Shown piece by piece: positions 14,227 through 22,506 of a stretch of 64,000 nt of DNA. The stretch is from assembly GCF_006716425.1 (NCBI RefSeq), contig NZ_VFOZ01000001.1:3472001-3536000 (forward strand). The letters are read 5' to 3'. The notes below the pieces were generated by a model. It was not told the origin of the DNA. It was given only the letters and a program-made list of their open reading frames with translations, and did no database searches. The stretch's first letter is position 1. The number at the start of each line of letters is the position of its first letter. This DNA comes from Actinoallomurus bryophytorum. GTDB taxonomy: Bacteria; Actinomycetota; Actinomycetes; Streptosporangiales; Streptosporangiaceae. A program made the translations under genes and the position numbers.

Positions 14227-14232
14227 ACCATG

Positions 14233-14662
14233 GGCGTTCCTTGTTGACGGATAGATTCTCGTCGGCGAAGAACCCTCGGCGCTCGAACGTCACCGCGCCG
14301 ATTCCCGCCACGACACGCCCCACCTCGGCGCCGAGATCAGCCAGGGACCCCTCGCTGAACTCAAGGCCGGAAAGCACACGGCTGAGCGGCGTCCCCGCCA
14401 CGTACTCCAGGACCATGGCCGGGCGAGCACCATCGCCGGACGCCATGACGAGCAGCGTCTGCGGGACGGGTACATGCCGAGAAGCCGCCGCCATGACCGC
14501 GGCTTCGACGGCCGGGGCCGCGCCACCGAGCCGTACGACGACCTGGCCATCGGTCAGCGTTAGCAGGCACGTCTCATGCGAGAAGCCGCCCGCCAACCTT
14601 GATGTTCCCAGCACAGCGCTGCCAAGCGCCGCAGCAATGCCGTGAATCTCCTCTGGCCGCAT
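14233..14662 (-). pseudogene. Truncated aminoglycoside-phosphotransferase-like gene
   Basis: From the ATG at 14662 about 143 codons of an APH-family (PF01636-like) kinase can be read: GGFSHETCLLTLTDGQVVVR for the nucleotide loop and strand, VPVPQTLLV, then AMVLEYVAGTPLSRVL. The gene stops being kinase-like after SVNKERPW, where it runs into the reverse complement of the Pro/Glu-repeat fragment. The catalytic HxD loop and the metal-binding Asp are missing. It was cut by the island boundary and should be inactive. Confidence 0.75.
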
Positions 14663-14823
14663 CGGCCCAGTCTGGTGCCACCAAGCCGTACGGCGGACCC
14701 CGAACTCCAATAGCGGCGTAGCGCAGTTCCGGACCAGCGCCATTCGGCGAAGGTTGTCGGCGTCGTATGGAACACTCGCCGTCGCAGTAAATGGTCGACC
14801 AAGCGGTAACAAAGGAGCCTCCC

Positions 14824-15303
14824 ATGGGCGTGAGCATTGGGTTCATCAGCGCGACAGCCGAGGAGCTGGACAAAGCCGAGAACGATCCGAGTTGGGCCGA
14901 TGAATACATCTACGAGCTGTACTCCGCCAATGACTTCCCAAATCGTCCCCACGGTGGCCCGGACAAGGCCTGGGCCGGTCTCCAGTTCCTGCTCGACAAG
15001 ACGGACGTGGATCTCGAGTTCCTGATGGACGGCTTCCAGATCTCGGAGGACGGCACCCTGTTCACGTGGTCTCCGGAACAGATCGAGAGCGTCGCGCGGC
15101 AGCTGCGGGCGACACCATGGGAGCAGCTGGCGGCCCACTACGCCCCGGAGCGGATGACGGCGGAGGAGGTGTACCCCAACATGTGGAGGCTCGATGCCGG
15201 GGGCCAACTGGACTGGCTTGAGCGCTCCTACGCGGAGCTGGTCACATTCTTCGCCGAGGCGGCTGAGGGCGGATACGGGGCGTTCATGAGCTTCAGCTTC
15301 TAG
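14824..15303 (+). CDS. DUF1877-family protein
   Basis: This 159-residue protein starts at the ATG at 14824 after AAGGAG. It has the YfbM/DUF1877 layout: GVSIGFISATAEELD at the start, DKAWAGLQFLLDKTDVDLEF in the middle and an acidic WLERSYAELVTFFAEAAEGG helix at the end. Members are cytosolic and of unknown role. This is the first intact gene right of the island boundary and has normal high-GC codon use. Confidence 0.75.
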   Translation: MGVSIGFISATAEELDKAENDPSWADEYIYELYSANDFPNRPHGGPDKAWAGLQFLLDKTDVDLEFLMDGFQISEDGTLFTWSPEQIESVARQLRATPWEQLAAHYAPERMTAEEVYPNMWRLDAGGQLDWLERSYAELVTFFAEAAEGGYGAFMSFSF

Positions 15304-15315
15304 ACGCGTCCGCGG

Positions 15316-15849
15316 TCAGCTCGGTGCAGGCGGCTGGGACCGTTCCCAGCGATGGACGACCCAGTCGCCCACTCGGATGGCGAGTCCCGCGCCGCACGTC
15401 TTCTCGACCACGGCGATGTCCTTGAACGCGTTGACCATGTCGCCGAGCTCGATCAGCGTCCGTTTGTCGCCGTGCTTGGCCAGGCGGGGCAGCACATCGA
15501 GCTCTTCGTCGAGGACCGACCGGCGTCCCTCGGCGATGAGTCGGGTGATCAGTGCGTCGAAGGCGTGGCTGGCCGGTTCGGCCTCGCTCAGGCCGACCAG
15601 GATCTGCTCGACCCTGCCGTCCACGTCGTGGTGGCGAGCGGCATCGACGGTGCCTTCAGGCAAAATCTTGTGGATTGCCGGATACAGAAAAAGCTCTTCG
15701 GCAACCATGTGCCGCATCAACTGGCCGATCAGCTCGTCGGCGAGCTGGCGGCGGTTTTCGCCAGGTGTCACCAGCCGTACGAGCAGGTTCGTGATGTGAT
15801 TGTGGTCACGGATGAGCACACCACTCAACGAACGGTCATCGACGCCCAT
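15316..15849 (-). CDS. Hemerythrin-like cation-binding protein
   Basis: This 177-residue protein has a hemerythrin/HHE four-helix bundle. Ligands can be read in LIRDHNHI (His16, His18), LMRHMVAEELFLYPAI (His, Glu), ARHHDVDGRVEQIL and the second bundle helix EELDVLPRLAKH. The family binds a di-iron centre for O2, NO or redox sensing. The last 30 residues (VVEKTCGAGLAIRVGDWVVH) are an extra strand-rich tail. It is a monocistronic gene between DUF1877 and the TetR regulator. Confidence 0.8.
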   Translation of the reverse strand: MGVDDRSLSGVLIRDHNHITNLLVRLVTPGENRRQLADELIGQLMRHMVAEELFLYPAIHKILPEGTVDAARHHDVDGRVEQILVGLSEAEPASHAFDALITRLIAEGRRSVLDEELDVLPRLAKHGDKRTLIELGDMVNAFKDIAVVEKTCGAGLAIRVGDWVVHRWERSQPPAPS

Positions 15850-15987
15850 CGGGCCCCCTGGTGCCCGGGTACCAGCCTCCGTATCCGTCCACCGCAGTAT
15901 ACGGCCGCGCGGTTTCCCGCCGTCGGATGCCGTTCAGGCGAGATCATCCGCACTTGCCGGCGAATGGGTGGATAAACGCGCGGGCCG

Positions 15988-16602
15988 TCACCCGTACGCG
16001 GATGGCTCGCCGCGCGTGCCGCAGAGGCGCAGTGTGCTTTCCAGGCACAGAGCCGCTGCCCGACCGGCAGTGAGGCGCCCGGCGGTGACTTCTCCTGCTG
16101 CCGCGTGCTGGAGTCCGATGACTGCGGCGACGAGCCAGGCGGCGTCGAGTGACGGATCGAAGTCGCCCGTGCGCTGGCCTCGCCGGATGAGCCGCTCGAG
16201 CCGCGGAGGTACGAGCTCGTGAGGGTCATTGTCGGGCCGGATCCGGATCGCGCCGTGATTGAGCAGGAGGGGGTAGCGGCGGATGAGCCGCCAGCCGATG
16301 TGGTGGAACTGGGCCAGCGCCTCGGCGGGTGGGGCGGTGTCGAGGCCGGCGGCGTCGAGCGCGGCGATGTACTCGGCTGCTGCGGCCTCGATGAGGGCGG
16401 CAACGAGGGCGTCACGTGACGGAAAGTGGGCGTAGACCGTCTGGCGGGTGACGTCGGCCCCGGTGGCGATCTCCTCCATGCTCGCGTCGAAGCGCTCGCC
16501 GAACACGATGCGGGCCGCGTTGAGGATGGCGTCGATGCTGCGTCGAGCGTCGGATCGCCGTGGGCGGGGCGGCATGGCGGTGTCGGGCGTATCAACCATC
16601 AC
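15988..16602 (-). CDS. TetR-family repressor of the adjacent ABC exporter
   Basis: This 204-residue protein carries the TetR HTH at about 20-65 (IDAILNAARIVFGERFDASM, then EEIATGADVTRQTVYAHF) and a C-terminal ligand domain with helix AEALAQFHHIGWRLIRRYPLL. It is divergent from the ABC exporter genes. The 62-bp intergenic region contains a perfect 16-bp-arm palindrome, so it should repress the exporter until an inducer, probably a transported drug, binds. Confidence 0.9.
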   Translation of the reverse strand: MMVDTPDTAMPPRPRRSDARRSIDAILNAARIVFGERFDASMEEIATGADVTRQTVYAHFPSRDALVAALIEAAAAEYIAALDAAGLDTAPPAEALAQFHHIGWRLIRRYPLLLNHGAIRIRPDNDPHELVPPRLERLIRRGQRTGDFDPSLDAAWLVAAVIGLQHAAAGEVTAGRLTAGRAAALCLESTLRLCGTRGEPSAYG

Positions 16603-16629
16603 AGAGAAGATACCCGTTCAGGCATAACC

Positions 16630-16671
16630 TTGACATGCCGTAAGAGATAGTTAAATCTTACGGCATGTCAA
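16630..16671. promoter_or_regulatory. TetR operator overlapping promoter and start codon
   Basis: The perfect inverted arms TTGACATGCCGTAAGA (16630-16645) and TCTTACGGCATGTCAA (16656-16671) are separated by 10 nt. The left arm is also a -35 box (TTGACA), an A/T-rich -10 lies in the spacer, and the right arm contains the ATG at 16665. A start site near 16664 would give a leaderless mRNA. Confidence 0.8.
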
Positions 16672-17681
16672 AGAACGGCATGGACAGGGACCACCCGGCG
16701 ATCGAGGCGCACGGCCTGGTCAAGCTCTACGGCAAGAACCGGGCACTGGACGGGATCGACCTCACGGTCCGGCGCGGTCAGGTGTTGGGGTTCCTCGGCC
16801 CCAACGGGGCGGGCAAGACCACCATGATCCGTATCCTGGCCACCTTGACCCGGCCCGACGGCGGTACGGCCCGTGTCCTCGGCCACGACGTGATGAGCGA
16901 GGCGGACGCGATTCGGGCCCGGATGGCGGTGACCGGCCAGGTCGCCTCCCTCGACGAGGACCTGACGGGGCACGAGAACCTCACGATCCTCGGCCGGCTC
17001 CATGGCCTGTCACGGGCCGGCAGCAGACAGCGCGCCGATGCCCTGCTCGCCGCCTTCGACCTGACCGGCTCGGCCGGCCGCCCGGTGGGCGGCTACTCGG
17101 GCGGGATGCGCCGAAGGCTCGACATCGGGGCCAGCCTGATCGTGACCCCCGACCTGCTGTTCCTCGACGAGCCGACCACCGGGCTGGACCCGCGCAGCCG
17201 TGGTCACGTGTGGGAGCTGGTCCGTCAGATCGCCGCGGCCGGTACCACGGTGCTGCTCACCACCCAGTACCTCGAAGAGGCCGACCAGCTCGCCGAGCAG
17301 ATCGCCGTCATCGACCACGGCCGGATCGTGGCCGAGGGTACGAGCGCCCAGCTCAAGGCCCAGGTCGGATCGGGCGCCCTGCACGTCCGGCTCCTCGACG
17401 GCGAGCAGCGTACGCAAGCCCAGCAGGTCCTGGCCGGCGCCCTGGAGGGGACGGTCCATCTCGCCGCCGACCCGCTCGCCCTGTCCATGCTGCTCGCCAC
17501 CCCGGCCGGCGCGACCGACGTGGGCCGGCTGGTCGGGCACGCCATGACCCGGCTCGCCGAGGCCCGGGTGGGTGTCGCGGAGTTCACTCTCGGCCAGCCC
17601 AGCCTCGACGAAGCCTTCCTCGCCCTGACCGGCCACGCGGCCGGCCCGGCCACCACCGACCAGGAGGACGTGAACGCATGA
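16665..17681 (+). CDS. ABC exporter ATP-binding subunit (DrrA-like)
   Basis: This 338-residue protein has one nucleotide-binding domain: Walker A GPNGAGKT, signature SGGMRRRLD, Walker B LLFLDEPTTGLD and a switch His replaced within LLTTQYLEEAD (Gln, as in many DrrA proteins). A C-terminal regulatory domain of about 100 residues follows. It pairs with the permease that overlaps its stop by four bases. The pair probably exports a hydrophobic drug or metabolite. Expression is controlled by the divergent TetR repressor. Confidence 0.9.
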   Translation: MSKNGMDRDHPAIEAHGLVKLYGKNRALDGIDLTVRRGQVLGFLGPNGAGKTTMIRILATLTRPDGGTARVLGHDVMSEADAIRARMAVTGQVASLDEDLTGHENLTILGRLHGLSRAGSRQRADALLAAFDLTGSAGRPVGGYSGGMRRRLDIGASLIVTPDLLFLDEPTTGLDPRSRGHVWELVRQIAAAGTTVLLTTQYLEEADQLAEQIAVIDHGRIVAEGTSAQLKAQVGSGALHVRLLDGEQRTQAQQVLAGALEGTVHLAADPLALSMLLATPAGATDVGRLVGHAMTRLAEARVGVAEFTLGQPSLDEAFLALTGHAAGPATTDQEDVNA

Positions 17682-18526
17682 CCATCCCGGCCGCCATCAC
17701 GCGCCCCGCCCCGGCGGGGGCCTACCAGATCGACATACTCCTCACGGCAGGCCCGCCACGTCGCCGTCCCGGGGCGCTCGCCGCCTCCGCGACCTTCGGC
17801 CGGCGGGCCGTGCTCAAGATCAAACACGACCCCAAACAGCTGGTGGAGTCGGCCGCCATGCCGGTCCTGTTCACCGTGCTGTTCACCTACCTCTTCGGCG
17901 GCGCCATCAGCGGCTCGTCCGGCACGTACCTGGAGTTCCTCCTGCCCGGCACGTTGAGCATGACGATCACCATCATCACCATGTACGGCGGCGCCCGTCT
18001 CGCCCAGGACGTGACGAGCGGGGCCTTCGACCGCTTCCGCTCCCTGTCCATCTGGCGCGGCGCCTTCGTGCTCGGCGGCCTCCTCAGCGATGCCGGCCGT
18101 TACCTGTTCGCCTCCACCATCGTGGTGGTCCTCGGGCTGGTCATGGGCTATCGGCCCGAAGGCGGCGCCCCGGGCGTGCTCGCCGGGGTGGCCGTGGTCG
18201 TCGCCTTCGCGCTCTCCCTGTCCTGGCTGTGGGCCGCGGTCGCCCTGCTCGTGCCGGACTCGGCCGTCTTCATGGCCATCGCCAACGTCGTACTGATTCC
18301 GCTCTCGTTCGCCAGTAACGTCTTCGTCCAGCCCCGGACCATGCCCGGCTGGCTCCAGGCCTTCGTCGACGTCAACCCGATCAGCCACGTCGCTACCGCG
18401 GCCAGGGATCTCATGAACAACACCAGCGGCACCGGCGGAGCCGTCGCCTGGTCCCTCATCGCGACCGCCGTCATCACCGGAGTGTGCGCGCCGCTCACCC
18501 TCCACCTCTACGGCAAGCGGGACTGA
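17678..18526 (+). CDS. ABC-2 type exporter permease (DrrB-like)
   Basis: This 282-residue protein starts at the ATG at 17678 (ATGA coupling). After a Pro-rich cytoplasmic N-terminus come six predicted membrane segments, including PVLFTVLFTYLFGGAI, GTLSMTITIITMYGG, IVVVLGLVMGY and VVVAFALSLSWLWAAVALLV. The ABC2 signature region NVFVQPRTMPGWLQAFVDVNPI is near the end. It forms the membrane half of the exporter with the preceding ATPase. Confidence 0.9.
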   Translation: MTIPAAITRPAPAGAYQIDILLTAGPPRRRPGALAASATFGRRAVLKIKHDPKQLVESAAMPVLFTVLFTYLFGGAISGSSGTYLEFLLPGTLSMTITIITMYGGARLAQDVTSGAFDRFRSLSIWRGAFVLGGLLSDAGRYLFASTIVVVLGLVMGYRPEGGAPGVLAGVAVVVAFALSLSWLWAAVALLVPDSAVFMAIANVVLIPLSFASNVFVQPRTMPGWLQAFVDVNPISHVATAARDLMNNTSGTGGAVAWSLIATAVITGVCAPLTLHLYGKRD

Positions 18527-18761
18527 CGCCCGCAGATCGGCGAGGTGACGGCCGACCATGTCCTGGAGGAGCGCGGCCCGCGTCGAACAGGCGCGTGAAC
18601 GTGCTGAGTCGGATGACTCAGTCCTCCCGAGTCTGCGCGTTTCTCAGCTCAGTCATCCTCCTCTATCAGGCACTTTCTCCCCCACGTAGGTTTCGAGCCA
18701 GTTGGTGATCTTGGCAGCGTTCGCTCTGCCGGGCTCCTGGAACGTAAGGGGAGAATCACAC

Positions 18762-19199
18762 GTGAAGACCCGAGTAATCGCGGCGGCGGCAGCCGCGGCA
18801 TCGACCGTCGTCCTGACGTCTCTGCCCGCGAGTGCGGCCTCGCTCGATGGCAAGGACCCGTACAGCACCGGCTGTAACAGCGGCGCCTACTCCGTCAAGA
18901 GCTCCTACATCACGAACCAGCTCGGCGACGCGCTGGGCACCGCCTATCTCTACTGGTCGCCCGGCTGCAAGACCAACTGGACCGAGGTCAGGGTGCCCAC
19001 CTACGGCTACGGCTCCGCCAACGTCTATACCGATGACGGAAGGTCGGCGCTCTTCAGCTACAGCGCCGGCAACGGCGGGCACCACTGGGGCAACATGCTC
19101 TACGCCCCCGGCGTCTGCGCCTGGGGTACCGCCACGGTGATCACCGGCACCGGCACGGTCAACCACGGCAGCGGCACGACGGCCCGCGCCTGCGGCTGA
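18762..19199 (+). CDS. Secreted DUF2690-type protein
   Basis: This 145-residue protein starts at the GTG at 18762 after AAGGGGAG. It has a clear signal peptide (KTRVIAAAAAAASTVVLTSL, cleavage near PASAA-S). The mature part has four cysteines (TGCNSG, SPGCKTNW, PGVCAWG, ARACG) and many Tyr/Gly residues, matching small secreted actinobacterial DUF2690-like domains. An extracellular, disulphide-stabilised protein of unknown role. Confidence 0.65.
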   Translation: MKTRVIAAAAAAASTVVLTSLPASAASLDGKDPYSTGCNSGAYSVKSSYITNQLGDALGTAYLYWSPGCKTNWTEVRVPTYGYGSANVYTDDGRSALFSYSAGNGGHHWGNMLYAPGVCAWGTATVITGTGTVNHGSGTTARACG

Positions 19200-19302
19200 G
19201 TCCATGGTCGGACGACGCCGGGGTACGCCGACGTGGCCGGAGCCGCCGAACGTACCCCGGCCGTCGTCAGAGACCACCAGGACTCTGTGGCAGCGTTGGC
19301 CC

Positions 19303-19725
19303 ATGCCGTCAGACAAGACGAACATCGCGCACGCGGTCGCGGCATTCCACGCGACCTTCGGCCTCCCGCGCAGCGATGAGCCGACCGCGGACATACCCGC
19401 CGAGCTCGCGGCTCTGCGGGTTCGGCTGCTCGCCGAGGAGGTCGAGGAGTTCGCCACCGCGACCGAGCAGCGCGACATCGTCGGCATCGCCGACGCGCTG
19501 GCCGACATCGTCTACGTCGCCTACGGCTCGGCGATCACCTACGGCATCGACCTGGACGCCGTGCTCGCCGAGGTGCACCGGTCGAACATGACCAAGCTCG
19601 ACGACGACGGCCGGGTGCTCCTGCGACAAGACGGAAAGGTCGCGAAGTCGCAGAACTACACGCCACCGAACGTCGCCGGCGTGCTGCGCGACCAGGCGCG
19701 AAGCCGGGCTCACGAGAGCCCCTGA
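19303..19725 (+). CDS. MazG/PRA-PH-like nucleotide pyrophosphohydrolase
   Basis: The ATG at 19303 gives 140 residues of a single all-alpha NTP-PPase domain: FHATFGLPRSDEP, RVRLLAEEVEEFATATEQRD with the EEVxE metal ligands, and IADALADIVYVAYGSAITYG with the second acidic pair, then EVHRSNMTKL. It is probably a house-cleaning dNTP pyrophosphatase. It is unrelated in position and architecture to the island MazG gene at 7382, which has an extra domain. Confidence 0.8.
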   Translation: MPSDKTNIAHAVAAFHATFGLPRSDEPTADIPAELAALRVRLLAEEVEEFATATEQRDIVGIADALADIVYVAYGSAITYGIDLDAVLAEVHRSNMTKLDDDGRVLLRQDGKVAKSQNYTPPNVAGVLRDQARSRAHESP

Positions 19726-19773
19726 CGCCCCTCGACGGCGGATCACAGGGCGGGAACGGGCGAGCGCGGACGT

Positions 19774-20205
19774 TCACCCCGCCGCCCCCAGCAAGGCTGC
19801 CAGCAGGCCGGCCGGGTCGTACAGCGAGCAAGCGCCATCGGTGACCACCCGGAGTGTGCCGGGATCGACCGGGGTGACGAAGCGCCGCTCGGTGATGGGA
19901 CCCCACGACCGGGTGAGCGTCGGCTCGCCGATGGCGGACCCAGCGGCCGAGGCGACGGCGTACGGGGCGGTGGTGAGCAACACGAAGTCGACGTCGGAGG
20001 ACGGGCGCGCGGCGCCACGGGCGCACGATCCGACCAGGAGCAGGCCGGCGACGTCGCCGCGGCCTGAGGCCCAGCGAGTGACGCGGTCGATGACCGATTC
20101 GATCTCGGCGGCTCGTGCGGCCGAGACCGAGCCACCGCGCATCAGATCACCCGCCGCGTGAAGGCGCTCCGGTCCACAAGCCGCCATCGTACGGGCGTCG
20201 GCCAC
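19774..20205 (-). CDS. Nucleotidyltransferase-domain protein
   Basis: This 143-residue protein contains the polymerase-beta-type NTase core GLLLVGSCARGAARPSSDVDFVLL, with the GS motif and the first DxD acidic pair. The remaining beta strands carry TERRFVTPVDPGTLRVV. It is small, like the MNT-type or minimal NTase proteins. No HEPN partner is adjacent. The substrate is unknown. Confidence 0.7.
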   Translation of the reverse strand: MADARTMAACGPERLHAAGDLMRGGSVSAARAAEIESVIDRVTRWASGRGDVAGLLLVGSCARGAARPSSDVDFVLLTTAPYAVASAAGSAIGEPTLTRSWGPITERRFVTPVDPGTLRVVTDGACSLYDPAGLLAALLGAAG

Positions 20206-20217
20206 AGGCGGTGAGGA

Positions 20218-20796
20218 CTACCCGCGGGCAGGGCGGGCGCTTACGTGCAGCCGCTCGCCCTGGGGGCCGAAGAGCGAGAGGTACTCCACCGGTTCGGAGC
20301 CGGCGTTGGCGAAGGCGTGCGGGATGCGGGTGTCGAACTCCGCGGCCTCGCCGGAGGTCAGCACGAGGTCGTTGTCACCCAGCAGCAGACGCAGGCGGCC
20401 GGACAGGACGTAGAGCCACTCATAGCCCTCGTGCACCCGCTGCTCGGGTGGGCAGCCGCCCGTCACGGGGAGGATCTGCTTGTACGCGCGCAGCCCGCCG
20501 AGCTGCCGGGTCAGCGGCAGGAAGGTCATGCCGTCGCGGGTGAAGGAGCGCAGGTGGACGCGGGGATCGCCGGTCGCCGGCGCGCCGACCAGCTCGTCCA
20601 GCTGCACGCCGTGGGCCTCCGCCAGGGGCAGCAGGAGTTCGAGCGTCGGCTTGCGCCGGCCGGACTCCAGCCGCGACAGGGTGCTGACGGAGATCCCCGT
20701 CTCCTCGCTCAGCCGGGCCAGCGTCGTGCCGCGCTCCCGGCGTAGCGCCCGCAGCCGTGGGCCGACGGCGGTCAGGACACGCGCGAGGTCTGCCAT
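20218..20796 (-). CDS. XRE-cupin transcriptional regulator
   Basis: This 192-residue protein has an N-terminal XRE HTH (LRALRRERGTTLARLSEETG, STLSRLESGRRKPTLELL). A C-terminal cupin_2 domain follows (EQRVHEGYEWLYVLSGRLRLLLG, then FDTRIPHAFANAGSEPVEYL). The cupin binds a small effector. It is divergent from the thioredoxin-reductase-like gene and probably controls it through the palindrome at 20805-20819. Confidence 0.85.
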   Translation of the reverse strand: MADLARVLTAVGPRLRALRRERGTTLARLSEETGISVSTLSRLESGRRKPTLELLLPLAEAHGVQLDELVGAPATGDPRVHLRSFTRDGMTFLPLTRQLGGLRAYKQILPVTGGCPPEQRVHEGYEWLYVLSGRLRLLLGDNDLVLTSGEAAEFDTRIPHAFANAGSEPVEYLSLFGPQGERLHVSARPARG

Positions 20797-20804
20797 GTCC
20801 CTAT

Positions 20805-20819
20805 TTGCCGCCTCGGCAA
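20805..20819. promoter_or_regulatory. Palindrome TTGCCG-N3-CGGCAA in divergent promoter
   Basis: A perfect 6-bp-arm inverted repeat 9 bp upstream of the XRE-cupin start and 43 bp before the flavoprotein start. It is the likely operator of the XRE-cupin regulator. Confidence 0.5.
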
Positions 20820-20861
20820 CAAACTTTGTCAAATCGCCAAGGGCCGGCACACCATCTGCGC

Positions 20862-21833
20862 ATGACTACACAGACAAGACGCTATGACGTCGTGGTCGTC
20901 GGCGGTGGGGCCGCCGGACTCAGCGGCGCACTGACCCTGGGGAGAGCACGGCGATCGGTTCTGGTGATCGACGCCGGCCGTCCGCGCAACGCTCCGGCGG
21001 GCCACGTCCACACCTACCTCGGCAGCGAGGGTGTCCCGCCCGCGCAGCTGCTGGCCACGGGCCGTACGGAGGTGACCGGCTACGGCGGCGAGATCGTCGA
21101 AGGCGAGGTCGTGTCGGCCGAGCCCGCGGACGCCGGCGGCTTCCGCGTCGTCCTCGGCGACGGAACCGACGTCGAGGCGGACCGTCTCCTGGTGACCACC
21201 GGTCTCGTCGACGAACTGCCGGACGTGCCGGGCCTGGCGGAGCGATGGGGCCGCGACGTGCTGCACTGCCCGTACTGTCACGGCTGGGAGGTACGCGACC
21301 AGGCGATCGCCGTTCTCGCCACCGGACCCCGGGCGATCCACCAGGCCCTGCTCTGGCGGCAGTGGAGCAAGAACGTGACCCTCTTCCGGCACACCGCGCC
21401 CGAGCCGAGCGAGGAGGAGTACGAGCAACTGGCCGCCCGCGACATCGCGGTGGTCGACACACGGGTCGCAGGGCTGGAAGTGACGGAAGACCGGCTCACC
21501 GGCGTACGCCTCGACGACGGCCGGGTCATCCCGTGCCAGGCCCTGACGGTCGCCACCCGCCTCACCGCCCGCGCCGGCGTACTCACCGGCCTGGGACTGA
21601 CGACGACCGAGCAGGAGATGGGCGGACAGGTGATCGGCAGCTACGTCGCCGCCGACCCGACCGGCGCGACCGAGGTGCCCGGCGTGTGGGTGGCCGGCAA
21701 CGTCGCCAGCGTGATGGACCAGGTCATCGCCGCGGCCGCCGCGGGCGTACGGGCCGGTGCCGCGATCAACGGCGACCTGATCGCCGAGGAGACCCGCCGT
21801 GCGGTCGAGACCTACAGGGAGGGGCGCGGATGA
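20862..21833 (+). CDS. Thioredoxin-reductase-like FAD/NAD(P) oxidoreductase
   Basis: This 323-residue flavoprotein starts at the ATG at 20862. It shows the FAD-binding GGGAAGLSGALTLGRARR with acidic strand end VLVIDAG, the redox-active CPYCHG at about residue 136, a second nucleotide-binding region around IAVLATGPRAI (atypical GxGxxG) and the C-terminal FAD motif GVWVAGNVA. It is typical of small actinobacterial TrxR-like proteins that can reduce disulphides in natural-product pathways. No thioredoxin gene is adjacent. It is coupled by ATGA to a methyltransferase. Confidence 0.85.
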   Translation: MTTQTRRYDVVVVGGGAAGLSGALTLGRARRSVLVIDAGRPRNAPAGHVHTYLGSEGVPPAQLLATGRTEVTGYGGEIVEGEVVSAEPADAGGFRVVLGDGTDVEADRLLVTTGLVDELPDVPGLAERWGRDVLHCPYCHGWEVRDQAIAVLATGPRAIHQALLWRQWSKNVTLFRHTAPEPSEEEYEQLAARDIAVVDTRVAGLEVTEDRLTGVRLDDGRVIPCQALTVATRLTARAGVLTGLGLTTTEQEMGGQVIGSYVAADPTGATEVPGVWVAGNVASVMDQVIAAAAAGVRAGAAINGDLIAEETRRAVETYREGRG

Positions 21834-22453
21834 CCGAGCAGGAGCTCTGGGACGACCGTTACCGCGAGAGCGACCGGATCTGGAGCGGGAACCCCAACAC
21901 CGTCCTGGTCCGTCAGGTCGAGGACATGGTGCCGGGACGGGCCCTCGACCTCGGCTGCGGCGAGGGGGCCGACGCGATCTGGCTCGCCCGGCGGGGATGG
22001 CGTGTCACCGCGGTCGACATCTCCGGCGTCGCCCTCGAACGCGCCGCACGTAACGCGGCCGAGGTCGCCGACCGCATCGACTGGCAGCGGCACGACCTCG
22101 GGACGTCATTCCCCGCGGGGAGGTTCGACCTGGTGTCCGCGCATTTCCTGCATTCCCCCGGGGACATGCCGCGAGAGAAGATCCTGCGTACGGCGGCCGG
22201 TGCCGTCGCACCGGGCGGGGTGCTTCTCGTCGTCGGGCACGCGGGGTTCCCGCCCTGGGAGGACGACCCTCACCCCGGCGTGCACCTGCCCACCCCGCAG
22301 GAGGTACTGGAAGACCTCGACCTCCCGGACGAGGAGTGGGAGGTGCAGGTCTGTGAGGAACACGAGCGGATCCAGAACGACCCCGCCGGGCGCCCGGTCA
22401 CCCGTACGGACAACACCCTCAAGGTCTGGCGCCGGGACGAAAAAACGCGGTGA
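21830..22453 (+). CDS. Class I SAM-dependent methyltransferase
   Basis: This 207-residue protein has motif I LDLGCGEGADAIWLA, motif II VTAVDISGVAL and the post motif FDLVSAHFLHSPGDMP. This is the Methyltransf_25/TehB-like fold. The short N-terminal WDDRYRESDRIWSGNPN is typical of the tellurite-resistance/thiopurine-like group. The start overlaps the flavoprotein stop, so the two are co-translated under the XRE-cupin regulator. The substrate is unknown. Confidence 0.85.
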   Translation: MTEQELWDDRYRESDRIWSGNPNTVLVRQVEDMVPGRALDLGCGEGADAIWLARRGWRVTAVDISGVALERAARNAAEVADRIDWQRHDLGTSFPAGRFDLVSAHFLHSPGDMPREKILRTAAGAVAPGGVLLVVGHAGFPPWEDDPHPGVHLPTPQEVLEDLDLPDEEWEVQVCEEHERIQNDPAGRPVTRTDNTLKVWRRDEKTR

Positions 22454-22490
22454 CGTACGGGCTCGGTGCGGAGCCGCGTACGTCACCGCG
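22446..22490. terminator. Bidirectional hairpin terminator between convergent genes
   Basis: CGCGGTGACGTACG on the left pairs with CGTACGTCACCGCG on the right, with a further GGCTC/GAGCC inner pair. It lies between the methyltransferase and the convergent secreted-protein gene. Confidence 0.7.
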
Positions 22491-22506
22491 CTCAGGCGGT
22501 CAGGCG

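Noticed and set aside
1-14230. An integrase or recombinase gene for the island
   Set aside because: I looked on both strands and found none. The only mobile-element enzyme is the IS982-type transposase, so the integrase is probably outside the window or lost.
17210-17677. Upstream extension of the ABC permease
   Set aside because: The extension is Arg-rich shadow sequence inside the ATPase gene. The coupled ATG at 17678 is the natural start.
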